From: Lachnospiraceae bacterium V9D3004
GTDB taxonomy: Bacteria > Bacillota > Clostridia > Lachnospirales > Lachnospiraceae
Reading direction: 5' to 3'
Length of the DNA: 64,000 nucleotides
Assembly (NCBI GenBank): GCA_000621985.1
Contig: KK211381.1
Span: 34,706 to 98,705, forward strand
Made by a program: the position numbers and the translations under genes. This document shows, piece after piece, positions 43,505 to 53,281 of this stretch (position 1 is the first letter of the stretch; the number at the start of each line of letters is the position of its first letter). The notes below the pieces were generated by a model. The model did no database searches, was not told the origin of the DNA, and saw nothing but the letters and a program-made list of their open reading frames with translations.

Positions 43505-43692
43505 GTTTCATAGAAAATTGCTATGCATTTTCTATGAAACAAAAAACGCTCCGCTAAGGATGCGTACTCGCGCGCAAGGAAAATGTTGCCTACGGCAACC
43601 GCGGTCTTCGCTCCGCTACGGTCCGTGCTAAACGCATGTCCCCCGGACATGCAGCACCGACGCGGAGAGTTTCGCAATGCGAAACTCTTAGT
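43505..43692. repeat. GC-rich hairpin cluster, possible folded repeat element
   Basis: Three perfect hairpins in 190 bp: GTTTCATAGAAAAT/ATTTTCTATGAAAC (43505-43540), GCATGTCC/GGACATGC (43634-43652) and AGAGTTTCGC/GCGAAACTCT (43666-43688). A TTGCC-TACGG-CAA-type small stem lies near 43590. Base composition is clearly more GC-rich than the neighbouring genes. No open frame has a ribosome site. The rest of the spacer to 43774 holds a likely glnS promoter and AAAAGGAGG. Confidence 0.6.
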
Positions 43693-43774
43693 TTACTCTT
43701 TGTTCTTGATATAAGATGGTTTTTATGGTATGATAACGTATTAGTAGGTAGGAAAAAAGGAGGAACGAACTGCA

Positions 43775-45448
43775 ATGTCTGAAGAAGCAGTTATTTCAAG
43801 AAATTTTATAGAGCAGGAGATAGATAAGGATCTTGCGGAAGGCAGATATTCCGACATAATGACAAGGTTTCCGCCGGAGCCTAACGGATATCTCCATATC
43901 GGACATGCCAAATCAATATTACTTAATTATGGTCTGGCTAAAGAATATAACGGAGTATTCAATCTCAGATTCGATGATACCAATCCAACAAAAGAGGATA
44001 CAGAGTTCGTGGATGCCATTCGAAAAGATGTTGAATGGCTTTGCGGAGGAGTAAATATTGATAATGTTTATTTTGCCTCCGATTATTTTGACAAGATGTA
44101 TGAAGGTGCTGTTAAGCTGATCAAAAAGGGAAAGGCGTATGTAGATGATCTGTCTGCTGATGAGATAAGGGAATACAGAGGAACTCTTACAGAGCCCGGT
44201 AAGAACAGCCCTTATCGTGACAGAAGCATTGAAGAGAATCTGGAACTCTTTGAAAAGATGAGAAGCGGTGAATGTGAAGACGGTTCAAGAGTTCTTCGTG
44301 CGAAGATTGATATGGCTTCACCGAATATCAACATGAGAGATCCTGTTATATACAGAGTTGCACATATAGCCCATCACAATACCGGTGACAAATGGTGCAT
44401 CTATCCTATGTACGACTTCGCGCATCCGATCGAAGATGCGGTAGAAGGAATATCACATTCGATATGTACTCTTGAATTTGAAGATCACAGACCATTATAT
44501 GACTGGGTTGTAAGAGAACTTGAATTCGATGTGCCGCCAAGACAGATAGAATTTGCCAAGATGTTTGTTAAGAACGTTGTAACAGGCAAGAGATACATTA
44601 AGAAACTTGTGGAAGACGGTGTGGTTGACGGATGGGATGATCCTAGGCTTGTGACGATAGCAGCTCTCAGAAGAAGAGGTTATACTCCGGCATCTATCAA
44701 GATGCTTATGGAGATGGTAGGTGTATCAAAAGCCAACAGCACTATCGATTATGCAATGCTTGAATATTGTATCAGGGAAGATCTTAAGCTTTCCAGACCA
44801 AGAATGATGGCAGTGCTTGATCCGGTTAAGGTGATTATTGATAATTATCCAGAAGATCAGATTGAATATATGGATGTACCCAATAATCAGGAGAATCCTG
44901 AGATGGGGACCAGGAAAGTTCCTTTTGGCAGGGAGTTATACATTGACAGGGACGACTTCATGATCGAACCGCCGAAGAAGTATTTCAGATTGTATCCCGG
45001 TAATGAAGTAAGACTGATGAGTGCTTATTTTGTGAAATGCGAATCATATAAGACGGATGATGCGGGCAATGTTACCGAGATTCATTGTACATATGATCCC
45101 GAGACACGAAGCGGAAGCGGTTTTACCGGCCGAAAAGTAAAAGGAACGATTCATTGGGTGGCAGCAAAGACTGCTGTTGATGCCGATGTTTATCTGTATG
45201 AGAATCTTATAGATGAAGAGAAGGGTGTGTACAACGAGGACGGATCTATGAATATTAATCCGAATTCGCGCACTGAATTAAAGAATTGTAAACTTGAACC
45301 GGCACTTAAAGATGCAAAGCCTGGAGATAAGTTCCAGTTCTTAAGAAAAGGTTATTTTTGTGTTGATATTAACAGTAACGATAGTGACAGACCGGTATTC
45401 AACAGAATTGTTTCTCAGAAGAGTTCATATAAACCGGAGGTAAAATAA
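43775..45448 (+). CDS. glnS: Glutaminyl-tRNA synthetase
   Basis: 557 aa, class I. The HIGH motif is in [35 protein letters not shown] marks GlnRS rather than GluRS. The second class I signature, usually VMSKRK, reads VVTGKRYI here, a change I associate with Lachnospiraceae GlnRS. The C-terminal anticodon-binding beta-barrels are complete. Charges tRNA-Gln directly, so at least this route to Gln-tRNA exists. ATG is preceded by AAAAGGAGG. Confidence 0.95.
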   Translation: MSEEAVISRNFIEQEIDKDLAEGRYSDIMTRFPPEPNGYLHIGHAKSILLNYGLAKEYNGVFNLRFDDTNPTKEDTEFVDAIRKDVEWLCGGVNIDNVYFASDYFDKMYEGAVKLIKKGKAYVDDLSADEIREYRGTLTEPGKNSPYRDRSIEENLELFEKMRSGECEDGSRVLRAKIDMASPNINMRDPVIYRVAHIAHHNTGDKWCIYPMYDFAHPIEDAVEGISHSICTLEFEDHRPLYDWVVRELEFDVPPRQIEFAKMFVKNVVTGKRYIKKLVEDGVVDGWDDPRLVTIAALRRRGYTPASIKMLMEMVGVSKANSTIDYAMLEYCIREDLKLSRPRMMAVLDPVKVIIDNYPEDQIEYMDVPNNQENPEMGTRKVPFGRELYIDRDDFMIEPPKKYFRLYPGNEVRLMSAYFVKCESYKTDDAGNVTEIHCTYDPETRSGSGFTGRKVKGTIHWVAAKTAVDADVYLYENLIDEEKGVYNEDGSMNINPNSRTELKNCKLEPALKDAKPGDKFQFLRKGYFCVDINSNDSDRPVFNRIVSQKSSYKPEVK

Positions 45449-45481
45449 TAAAAAATATAATAATTTGGGAGGGTAAAAAAA

Positions 45482-46333
45482 ATGGCGGATTTTTTATCAG
45501 GATTAGAAAAACTTGGATTTGGAAATGTATCAGACATTGATGTATACGGTAAGGAAGAAGAAGTAAAAAAGGCGACTGTTCAGGCGGAAGAAAAGAAAAA
45601 GGCTGAGAGTACAGTCGATGAAAGTACTCTTGTATTCGAAAAAAAGATGACATGTCCATGTTGTAATGGCGAGTTCCCGACTCTCAGAGTTCGTACCGGT
45701 AAGGCAAGAGCATTGAAGTCTGACAGTGATCTGAGACCCAGATGCAATAATTTTGATCCGGTCAAATATGACGTTGTATCCTGCCCGCGTTGTGGATATT
45801 CTGCAATATTTTCAAGTTTTGACGGACTTGTTTCAGCGCAGGCGAAGCTTCTTAGAGATCAGGTTAAAGCAAAGTTCACCGGATTTGGTGAATTCGGTAA
45901 TACTTATTCATATGATGAGGCTATTTTAAGATGTAAGATGGCAATATTATGTACTGTCGTTAAGAGAGGCAAGGATAGTGAAAAAGCTTTTTCGTGTCTG
46001 AAGCTTGCATGGCTGTATCGTGGTAAAGCAGAGCAGTTAGCTGAAAGCGGAGCACCGGAGTCAGTTCTTGAACAGCTGAAAAAAGAAGAAGCTGAGAATC
46101 TTGAACTTGCATATGAAGGATTTTCGGAAGCTTATTCAAAGGAAAGATTCCCGATCATCGGACTTCCTGAGTCCGGTTATCAGTATCTTCTTGCAGAACT
46201 TGCCAGAAGAATCGGTAAGATAGATGACAGCAGACGTATATGCGGCAGGTTGATGCAGGAAAAGGATCTGTCCAGAAATATCAAAGATCTTATATATGAC
46301 CTCAAGGAAAAATTAAACGAGATCAAAGAGTGA
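45482..46333 (+). CDS. DUF2225 zinc-ribbon protein
   Basis: 283 aa. A charged N-terminus (about 55 residues) precedes CPCCNGEFPTLRVRTGK and, later, RPRCNNFDPVKYDVVSCPRCGYSA, the paired CxxC zinc knuckle of DUF2225. The C-terminal half is helical with TPR-like character. Function unknown. It follows glnS at 33 bp with GGGAGG, so the two may be co-transcribed. Ends at a terminator. Confidence 0.87.
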   Translation: MADFLSGLEKLGFGNVSDIDVYGKEEEVKKATVQAEEKKKAESTVDESTLVFEKKMTCPCCNGEFPTLRVRTGKARALKSDSDLRPRCNNFDPVKYDVVSCPRCGYSAIFSSFDGLVSAQAKLLRDQVKAKFTGFGEFGNTYSYDEAILRCKMAILCTVVKRGKDSEKAFSCLKLAWLYRGKAEQLAESGAPESVLEQLKKEEAENLELAYEGFSEAYSKERFPIIGLPESGYQYLLAELARRIGKIDDSRRICGRLMQEKDLSRNIKDLIYDLKEKLNEIKE

Positions 46334-46357
46334 TCGTGTAAAAATATATACATATAG

Positions 46358-46392
46358 AAGGGCTGCGCGTGTGATCACGGCAGCCCTTTGTT
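46358..46392. terminator. Bidirectional terminator between convergent genes
   Basis: AAGGGCTGC (46358-46366) pairs with GCAGCCCTT (46380-46388), with GTGATCAC pairing in the loop. It lies between the DUF2225 gene and the minus-strand gene at 46410. Confidence 0.82.
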
Positions 46393-46409
46393 GATCTACA
46401 TCAATAGAA

Positions 46410-47123
46410 TCATTCTACAACAGTGCTATTGGTTTTTATTATTGTTCGGGGCAGAGCATCTTTTGAATTCTTCCAGGGAGCATCAGCATTGCGGTAATCG
46501 AATTTGTCCGTAAACCATTCAAGATCTTCTTCAACTCTGACAAGATTGTCATGATACAGTTTTGTTATATCACTTATGAATTCATTGTAGTTATTACCGC
46601 TCACCTGAGATTTCGCAGAATCATACAGAAGGACATAGTGTTCTGAACATAATCCCTTTGTTTTCATCAATCTGCTTTTGAAGTCTTCATCTGTTTTATA
46701 CAAATGAAATATTGTCGCAATGTATCTGTCAAATGTATTGTTGACGCGTTCGCATATGTAACATGAAGCGTTTATATTTCTGAGCCAGTTTATCTTATCT
46801 TCTCCGGAAGCCTTCTTAAAAAGAGACGGCGCTTTGGCAGAACCGGGTTTATTTTTTTCGAGTTCCGCAATTGTATACTTAAGATGTGTATCAAGAATAA
46901 GGGCAAGACCAAGGCGGTTTTTGTGTTTATACAGATCTGATATATGTTTTTTGCAGAAGCCGGTTCTGTCGGTCTTCATTCGGATATCATCTTCCATATA
47001 GCTTGGCCCCATAGTGAATTCAATGGCATCATTTTCTATATCCCGGTACATCTTGCATATCGGACATTCACAGTCGGCATTGATAGCATCGTTGACAGGT
47101 ATTGTATATAATGTTTCTTTCAT
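46410..47123 (-). CDS. Cysteine-rich DUF6062-like protein
   Basis: 237 aa, soluble. Two Cx2C...CxxH units: CECPICKMY with GFCKKH, and ASCYICERV with GLCSEHY. These suggest two zinc sites. I match it to DUF6062 of Lachnospiraceae from memory. Function unknown. AGGAGCAG precedes the ATG on the minus strand. Confidence 0.62.
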   Translation of the reverse strand: MKETLYTIPVNDAINADCECPICKMYRDIENDAIEFTMGPSYMEDDIRMKTDRTGFCKKHISDLYKHKNRLGLALILDTHLKYTIAELEKNKPGSAKAPSLFKKASGEDKINWLRNINASCYICERVNNTFDRYIATIFHLYKTDEDFKSRLMKTKGLCSEHYVLLYDSAKSQVSGNNYNEFISDITKLYHDNLVRVEEDLEWFTDKFDYRNADAPWKNSKDALPRTIIKTNSTVVE

Positions 47124-47363
47124 GAGATCTGCTCCTTAATTTTTTTTTGTGTAATATCGGATAATTGTAGTATATGTTACGTAGCCTGCTTGCTTCTATA
47201 TAGTATAATGTAAATATAGTACATATACAACGAATTTTTACATATTAATGTGAAAATTAAAGAAAAACAGAGAAAACGAGAGCATATAAGAGAATAGATA
47301 GAAATTCATCAAGTGTTACTATTTTGCATTTGAATATCAATTTGACTAATATATACCTAATGA

Positions 47364-47390
47364 TTAGCACTCGTACTAATCGAGTGCTAA
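47364..47390. promoter_or_regulatory. CIRCE element (HrcA operator)
   Basis: TTAGCACTC (47364-47372), nine bases, GAGTGCTAA (47382-47390): an exact consensus CIRCE, 40 bp before groES. HrcA binds here and releases on heat shock. The rest of the spacer 47124-47363 is AT-rich and should hold the promoters; I could not choose one with confidence. Confidence 0.97.
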
Positions 47391-47429
47391 TAACAATACA
47401 TGACAATAATATATGAGGAGGAATCAGAT

Positions 47430-47717
47430 ATGAAGTTAGTACCTTTAGGAGACAAAGTAGTATTAAAGCAGCTTGAAGCAGAAGAGACAACCAAATCAGG
47501 AATTGTATTGCCTGGTCAGGCAAAAGAGAAACCACAGCAGGCAGAGGTTATTGCAGTAGGTCCGGGTGGAATGGTTGATGGAAAAGAAGTTGCAATGCAG
47601 GTTAAGGTTGGAGATAAAGTTATATATTCAAAATACGCTGGAACAGATGTAAAACTTGGCGAAGATGAGTATGTTGTTGTTAGACAGAACGACATTGTCG
47701 CAATCGTTAAGGATTAA
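47430..47717 (+). CDS. groES: Co-chaperonin GroES
   Basis: 95 aa from the ATG at 47430, with GAGGAGG upstream. KLVPLGDKVVLKQLEAEETTKSG and the mobile loop GIVLPGQAKEKPQQ are typical. Caps the GroEL ring. First gene of the CIRCE-controlled operon; groL follows at 40 bp. Confidence 0.98.
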   Translation: MKLVPLGDKVVLKQLEAEETTKSGIVLPGQAKEKPQQAEVIAVGPGGMVDGKEVAMQVKVGDKVIYSKYAGTDVKLGEDEYVVVRQNDIVAIVKD

Positions 47718-47739
47718 TTGTATTATAATATTTAATTGA

Positions 47740-49380
<1,641 letters not shown>

Positions 49381-49458
49381 CGATAACAGCCCGCCAAGCT
49401 TAACGCTTACGTCGTGCTTGCACGTAAGTAAGCGTTTAAGTTTGGCAAGCTGTTATCG
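49381..49458. repeat. 78-bp imperfect palindrome right after groL
   Basis: CGATAACAGC (49381-49390) is exactly inverted at 49449-49458. Inner parts GCCAAGCTTAACGCTTAC and GTAAGTAAGCGTTTAAGTTTGGC also pair. It starts at the base after the groL stop. Without a T-run it is not a standard terminator; it may be a short mobile palindrome or an mRNA-stabilising 3' fold. Confidence 0.7.
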
Positions 49459-49501
49459 TATAATATAGCTTGCACAAAAAACTTAACAATGATATTATTG
49501 G

Positions 49502-49533
49502 TTGCAGGAATACGAACCGTATTCCTGCAATTT
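49502..49533 (+). terminator. Rho-independent terminator of groESL
   Basis: TTGCAGGAATACG (49502-49514), AAC loop, CGTATTCCTGCAA (49518-49530), then TTT. Thirteen perfect pairs. Confidence 0.8.
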
Positions 49534-49588
49534 GTATGTGCGCCTGGCGGCGTACGTTTCTAACCTGATGAGAGGATTGTGATATATT

Positions 49589-50089
49589 ATGGAAAGTATG
49601 TATGCCGAGGCAGGCTGTAAGATAGTCAATACGGCAAAATCCGTTGCACTGAGAATACTTGTGGTTCTTGCGGTAATAGTAACATTTGTATTCGCTACAT
49701 TGCTTGCAAACAGGATCTTATTCGCACTTGGAATAGTCCTTGGATGTGTTGTCGTGTGGATGTGGCCAAGATTTAATATGGAGTGGGAATATATCTTTGT
49801 TGACGGTCAGCTGGATTTTGATACTATATCAGGCGGAGAAAAACGTAAGACAAGACTTCGTATAGACTTTGATGATGTCGAAGTGATTGCTCCGTTAACC
49901 TCACATTCACTGGATTCATACCGTAACAACAAGATATATAATTATTCTTCTTTAAAAAAGGATGCAAGGATTTATGTGGTTGTGGTAAGATTGAATGAAC
50001 AGGGATTGTGTCAGATATACTTTGAACCATCTGATAAAATGCTTGACATTATGAAACTGAAAGCACCCAGAAAAGTAATGGGACTGTAG
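49589..50089 (+). CDS. Small membrane protein, DUF6106-like
   Basis: 166 aa. Two adjacent N-terminal helices (residues about 22-55) precede a beta-rich cytoplasmic domain (MEWEYIFVDGQLDFDTISGG ... YVVVVRLNEQGLCQIYFEP). The FVDGQLDFDTI pattern matches what I recall of DUF6106 in Lachnospiraceae. Function unknown. ATG with GAGAGGA upstream; followed by the flavoprotein gene in the same direction. Confidence 0.62.
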   Translation: MESMYAEAGCKIVNTAKSVALRILVVLAVIVTFVFATLLANRILFALGIVLGCVVVWMWPRFNMEWEYIFVDGQLDFDTISGGEKRKTRLRIDFDDVEVIAPLTSHSLDSYRNNKIYNYSSLKKDARIYVVVVRLNEQGLCQIYFEPSDKMLDIMKLKAPRKVMGL

Positions 50090-50123
50090 AGTTATAGATC
50101 AATTGGAAAGGCAGGTACGGAAT

Positions 50124-50990
50124 ATGGCAGAAGAAAAAACAGTTAGATACGACATAGCGATCATAGGTACGGGACCGGCAGGAATATCTGCTGCGATAAC
50201 TGCAAAGCTTAGAGAGAAGAATGTTCTTCTGATTGGTAATAACAATACAAGTGATAAACTTGTTAAAGCACAATGCATCAAAAATTATCCCGGACTTCCT
50301 GAGATATCAGGAGAAGACTTTGCTGTTGCACTGATAAAACACCTTGATTCAATGAATATCAGTATAACAGATGACAGGATAAACGGAGTATATCTTCTTG
50401 GTGATTATTATGCCATACAGGGGCGTGATACACAATATGAGGCAACAACAGTAATACTTGCTACGGGAATGAGTGCGGTCAGGCAGTATCCCGGTGAACA
50501 GGAGAATCTTGGAAGAGGAGTCAGTTATTGTGCTACCTGTGATGGGGCATTGTATCGTGGAAAGAAAGTTGCTGTAGTTGCTTATTCGTCAGGTGATGAA
50601 CCTGAAGCTGATTTCCTGGCTGGTATTGTTGATAAGGTATATTATTTACCGATGTATGACCTTGATAGAGGATTCAGTGATAATGTTGATGTTATTCGTG
50701 ATAATTCTCCTGTAAGTATTGAAAAGACTGAAGATGGCATGAAGTTGGCTTTGAATGAAGGAGATATTACGGTTGACGGAATATTTATATTAAGAGAACA
50801 GCTCGCTCCATCCAATCTGGTTCCCGGCCTTAAGATGGCTGATAATCATGTGGAAGTTAACAGGAATATGGAGACAAGCATGAAAGGTTTATTTGCATGC
50901 GGTGACATAACCGGTGCCCCATACCAGTACGTTAAGGCTGCCGGCGAGGGAAATGTGGCTGCATTGTCAGCTGTAAAGTATTTATCTTAA
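50124..50990 (+). CDS. Thioredoxin-reductase-like flavoprotein lacking a clear NADPH motif
   Basis: 288 aa from the ATG at 50124 (GGCAGGTACGG upstream; an in-frame TTG at 50103 is less likely). FAD site GTGPAGISAA, redox pair C136/C139 in YCATCDGAL, and C-terminal GLFACGDITGAPYQYVKAAGEG are standard. The region where NADPH-dependent reductases have GGGDSAxEEA reads VAYSSGDEPEADFLAGI, and the HRR motif is absent. This resembles clostridial ferredoxin-linked or NADPH-independent TrxR relatives. Electron donor is therefore open. No thioredoxin gene is adjacent. Confidence 0.82.
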   Translation: MAEEKTVRYDIAIIGTGPAGISAAITAKLREKNVLLIGNNNTSDKLVKAQCIKNYPGLPEISGEDFAVALIKHLDSMNISITDDRINGVYLLGDYYAIQGRDTQYEATTVILATGMSAVRQYPGEQENLGRGVSYCATCDGALYRGKKVAVVAYSSGDEPEADFLAGIVDKVYYLPMYDLDRGFSDNVDVIRDNSPVSIEKTEDGMKLALNEGDITVDGIFILREQLAPSNLVPGLKMADNHVEVNRNMETSMKGLFACGDITGAPYQYVKAAGEGNVAALSAVKYLS

Positions 50991-51004
50991 TTGGAGGATT
51001 ACAT

Positions 51005-51961
51005 ATGACAAAAGTATTCATAGACGGTAGTGCCGGAACTACGGGACTTCGTATTGATGAGAGATTCAGAGAAAGGGATGATATTGAAGTTATCAGGATT
51101 GATGATGAACTTCGTAAGGATATTAATGAAAGAAAGAGACTTATTAATTCATCAGACATAACATTTTTGTGCCTGCCGGATGATGCGGCCAGAGAATCCG
51201 TTTCACTTGTGGAAAATGAAAATGTATGTATAATTGACACATCAACAGCACACCGGACTGCCCCTGATTGGGCTTACGGTTTTCCGGAGTTATCAGCTGC
51301 ACACCGCGATAGGATTAAGAATGGAAAAAGGATAGCTGTTCCGGGGTGTTATGCATCGGGATTCATAGCTCTTGTATATCCGCTTATAGCCGGTGGAATA
51401 ATGTCTAAAGATTATCCGGTAAGCAGCTTTGCATTAAGCGGTTACAGCGGTGCAGGTAAAAAAGGTATCGCAGGATATGAAGCAAGTGACAGACCCAGGG
51501 AATTCGATGGCGGACGTGAATATGCGCTTACACAGCAGCATAAGCATCTAAAAGAGATGCATGCGGTTACCGGGCTTGACAAAGTGCCGCTTTTTTCACC
51601 GATAATAGATGATTATTATAGTGGTATGCTTGTGTCCGTACCTTTATATACTGATATGTTACCGGTCAAAAAATCTCCGGAAGAGATAAGGAAATTCTAC
51701 CAAGCATATTATGGAGAGGCTAATAATGCAAGCGGGTTCATTACGATCGCCGATGAAGACGATGAAGAAGCAGGTACAGGGTTCTTAGCTTCTAATCACA
51801 TGTCAGGAAATGACGGCCTTAAGATATATATAACCGGAAATGAAGACAGAGTTGTATTGTCGGCACAATTCGATAATCTTGGAAAAGGTGCTTCCGGAGC
51901 AGCAATACAATGCATGAATATTGTGCTTGGATGTGAGGAGACAAAAGGGCTGCATTTATAA
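51005..51961 (+). CDS. argC: N-acetyl-gamma-glutamyl-phosphate reductase (type 2)
   Basis: 318 aa. FIDGSAGTTGLRIDERF is the NADP site of the short ArgC type; the catalytic Cys is C115 in VPGCYASGF; SGYSGAGKKGI and HKHLKEMH complete it. Third step of arginine synthesis: reduces N-acetylglutamyl phosphate to the semialdehyde. Preceded by GGAGGATT, 14 bp after the flavoprotein gene. No other arg gene nearby. Confidence 0.93.
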   Translation: MTKVFIDGSAGTTGLRIDERFRERDDIEVIRIDDELRKDINERKRLINSSDITFLCLPDDAARESVSLVENENVCIIDTSTAHRTAPDWAYGFPELSAAHRDRIKNGKRIAVPGCYASGFIALVYPLIAGGIMSKDYPVSSFALSGYSGAGKKGIAGYEASDRPREFDGGREYALTQQHKHLKEMHAVTGLDKVPLFSPIIDDYYSGMLVSVPLYTDMLPVKKSPEEIRKFYQAYYGEANNASGFITIADEDDEEAGTGFLASNHMSGNDGLKIYITGNEDRVVLSAQFDNLGKGASGAAIQCMNIVLGCEETKGLHL

Positions 51962-52097
51962 AAAATGCCGGTTAAACCAATGTACTGGTACATTCACATT
52001 TAACATATATGTATATTATTCACGCTAAGTACCTGCAATAGCTTCAAACCATTACAGTATCTATATGCTACAGCTGTAGAACAAGTGGAGGATCATC

Positions 52098-52442
52098 ATG
52101 CATGAAATGAGTTATGTTACAAGATTTGTTGGTCTTGCCTTAAAAACCGCGGAAGAAAAAAAAGCAAAGAAAGTTGAAAAGGTTATAATTGAAGTAGGTG
52201 ATATGGCAGGACTGGAGGATTATTATCTTGATAAGTATTATAAACTTGCCGTAAAAGATACAGTTTTGGATGGTTCCATACTCGAGATTGATCACATCCC
52301 CGTTAAAGCGGAATGTGATATGTGCGGCAATATATATCACCCATGCAAAGAGAATAATTATCTTTGTAAATGTGGCGCAGGAAGCGGTAAGATCATAGAG
52401 GGCAGGGGGCTGACAGTTCGTCAGGTTATCATGGATGTATGA
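52098..52442 (+). CDS. hypA: Hydrogenase nickel-insertion protein HypA
   Basis: 114 aa. Starts MHEMSYV, with the N-terminal Met-His-Glu nickel site. The zinc site is CDMCGNIYHPC ... CKCG, with CxC where many HypA have CPxC. Works with HypB to load Ni into NiFe-hydrogenase. GTGGAGGATC precedes the ATG. hypB is 142 bp further on. Confidence 0.92.
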   Translation: MHEMSYVTRFVGLALKTAEEKKAKKVEKVIIEVGDMAGLEDYYLDKYYKLAVKDTVLDGSILEIDHIPVKAECDMCGNIYHPCKENNYLCKCGAGSGKIIEGRGLTVRQVIMDV

Positions 52443-52584
52443 GCATATACAATATAGATCGTAATTGTTCAGTTCACGTGTTCATTGTTACCATGCGTTG
52501 ATGAATAATGGGACGAACTGTTGATATTGTTTTATGGATATTTCCAGAAAATCAGAAAAATATATTCAAAAAGGAGATAACAGT

Positions 52585-53253
52585 ATGTCAAAAGTAGAGA
52601 TTGTAGATCTTAAAGCAAACGTACTTGAAGAAAATGATGTTGCAGCTGATAAAACAAGAGAACATCTGAAGAACTCAAAAACATTTCTTCTTAATCTCAT
52701 GAGCTCTCCGGGAGCCGGAAAAACCACTACGTTACTCAGTATTATTAAATTACTTAAAGATGAGATGAAGATCGGTATTATGGAGGCAGATATTGATTCG
52801 GATGTGGATGCGGTGAAGATTGCCGAAACCGGAGTTCGTTCCATACAGCTTCATACAGGAGGAATGTGTCATCTTGATGCCGGAATGACCGAGCAGGGAC
52901 TCGCGTCAATAGGAATGGACGATCTTGACCTTGTTGTTCTTGAAAATGTAGGAAATCTTGTATGTCCGGCAGAATTCGATACAGGTTCCGTTAAGAACAC
53001 AATGATCCTGTCAATTCCCGAAGGCGATGACAAGCCTCTCAAATATCCTTTGATGTTTCAGGTGGCAGATGCTGTCATTATCAATAAGATCGATGTTGCC
53101 GAATATTTTGATTTCGACATGGACAAGGCCAAAGCCGCTATCGAGAAGAGACATCCGGGTATTCCTGTATTCCCAATCTGTGCCAAGACCGGTGAAGGTG
53201 TGGAAGCTTATGCAGACTGGCTCAGGAAAGAAGTTAAGGAGTGGATCGGATAA
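52585..53253 (+). CDS. hypB: Hydrogenase nickel-insertion GTPase HypB
   Basis: 222 aa from the ATG at 52585, with AAAAAGGAG upstream; an earlier in-frame ATG at 52534 lacks one. P-loop SSPGAGKTT, metal-site pattern HTGGMCHLDAGM, VVLENVGNLVCPAEFD, and NKID. No histidine-rich nickel-storage N-terminus. A GTPase delivering Ni to the hydrogenase large subunit with HypA. The ech operon 7 kb downstream is the likely client. Confidence 0.94.
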   Translation: MSKVEIVDLKANVLEENDVAADKTREHLKNSKTFLLNLMSSPGAGKTTTLLSIIKLLKDEMKIGIMEADIDSDVDAVKIAETGVRSIQLHTGGMCHLDAGMTEQGLASIGMDDLDLVVLENVGNLVCPAEFDTGSVKNTMILSIPEGDDKPLKYPLMFQVADAVIINKIDVAEYFDFDMDKAKAAIEKRHPGIPVFPICAKTGEGVEAYADWLRKEVKEWIG

Positions 53254-53281
53254 TTATCCGTTGATAGGAGAGAAGGAATAA

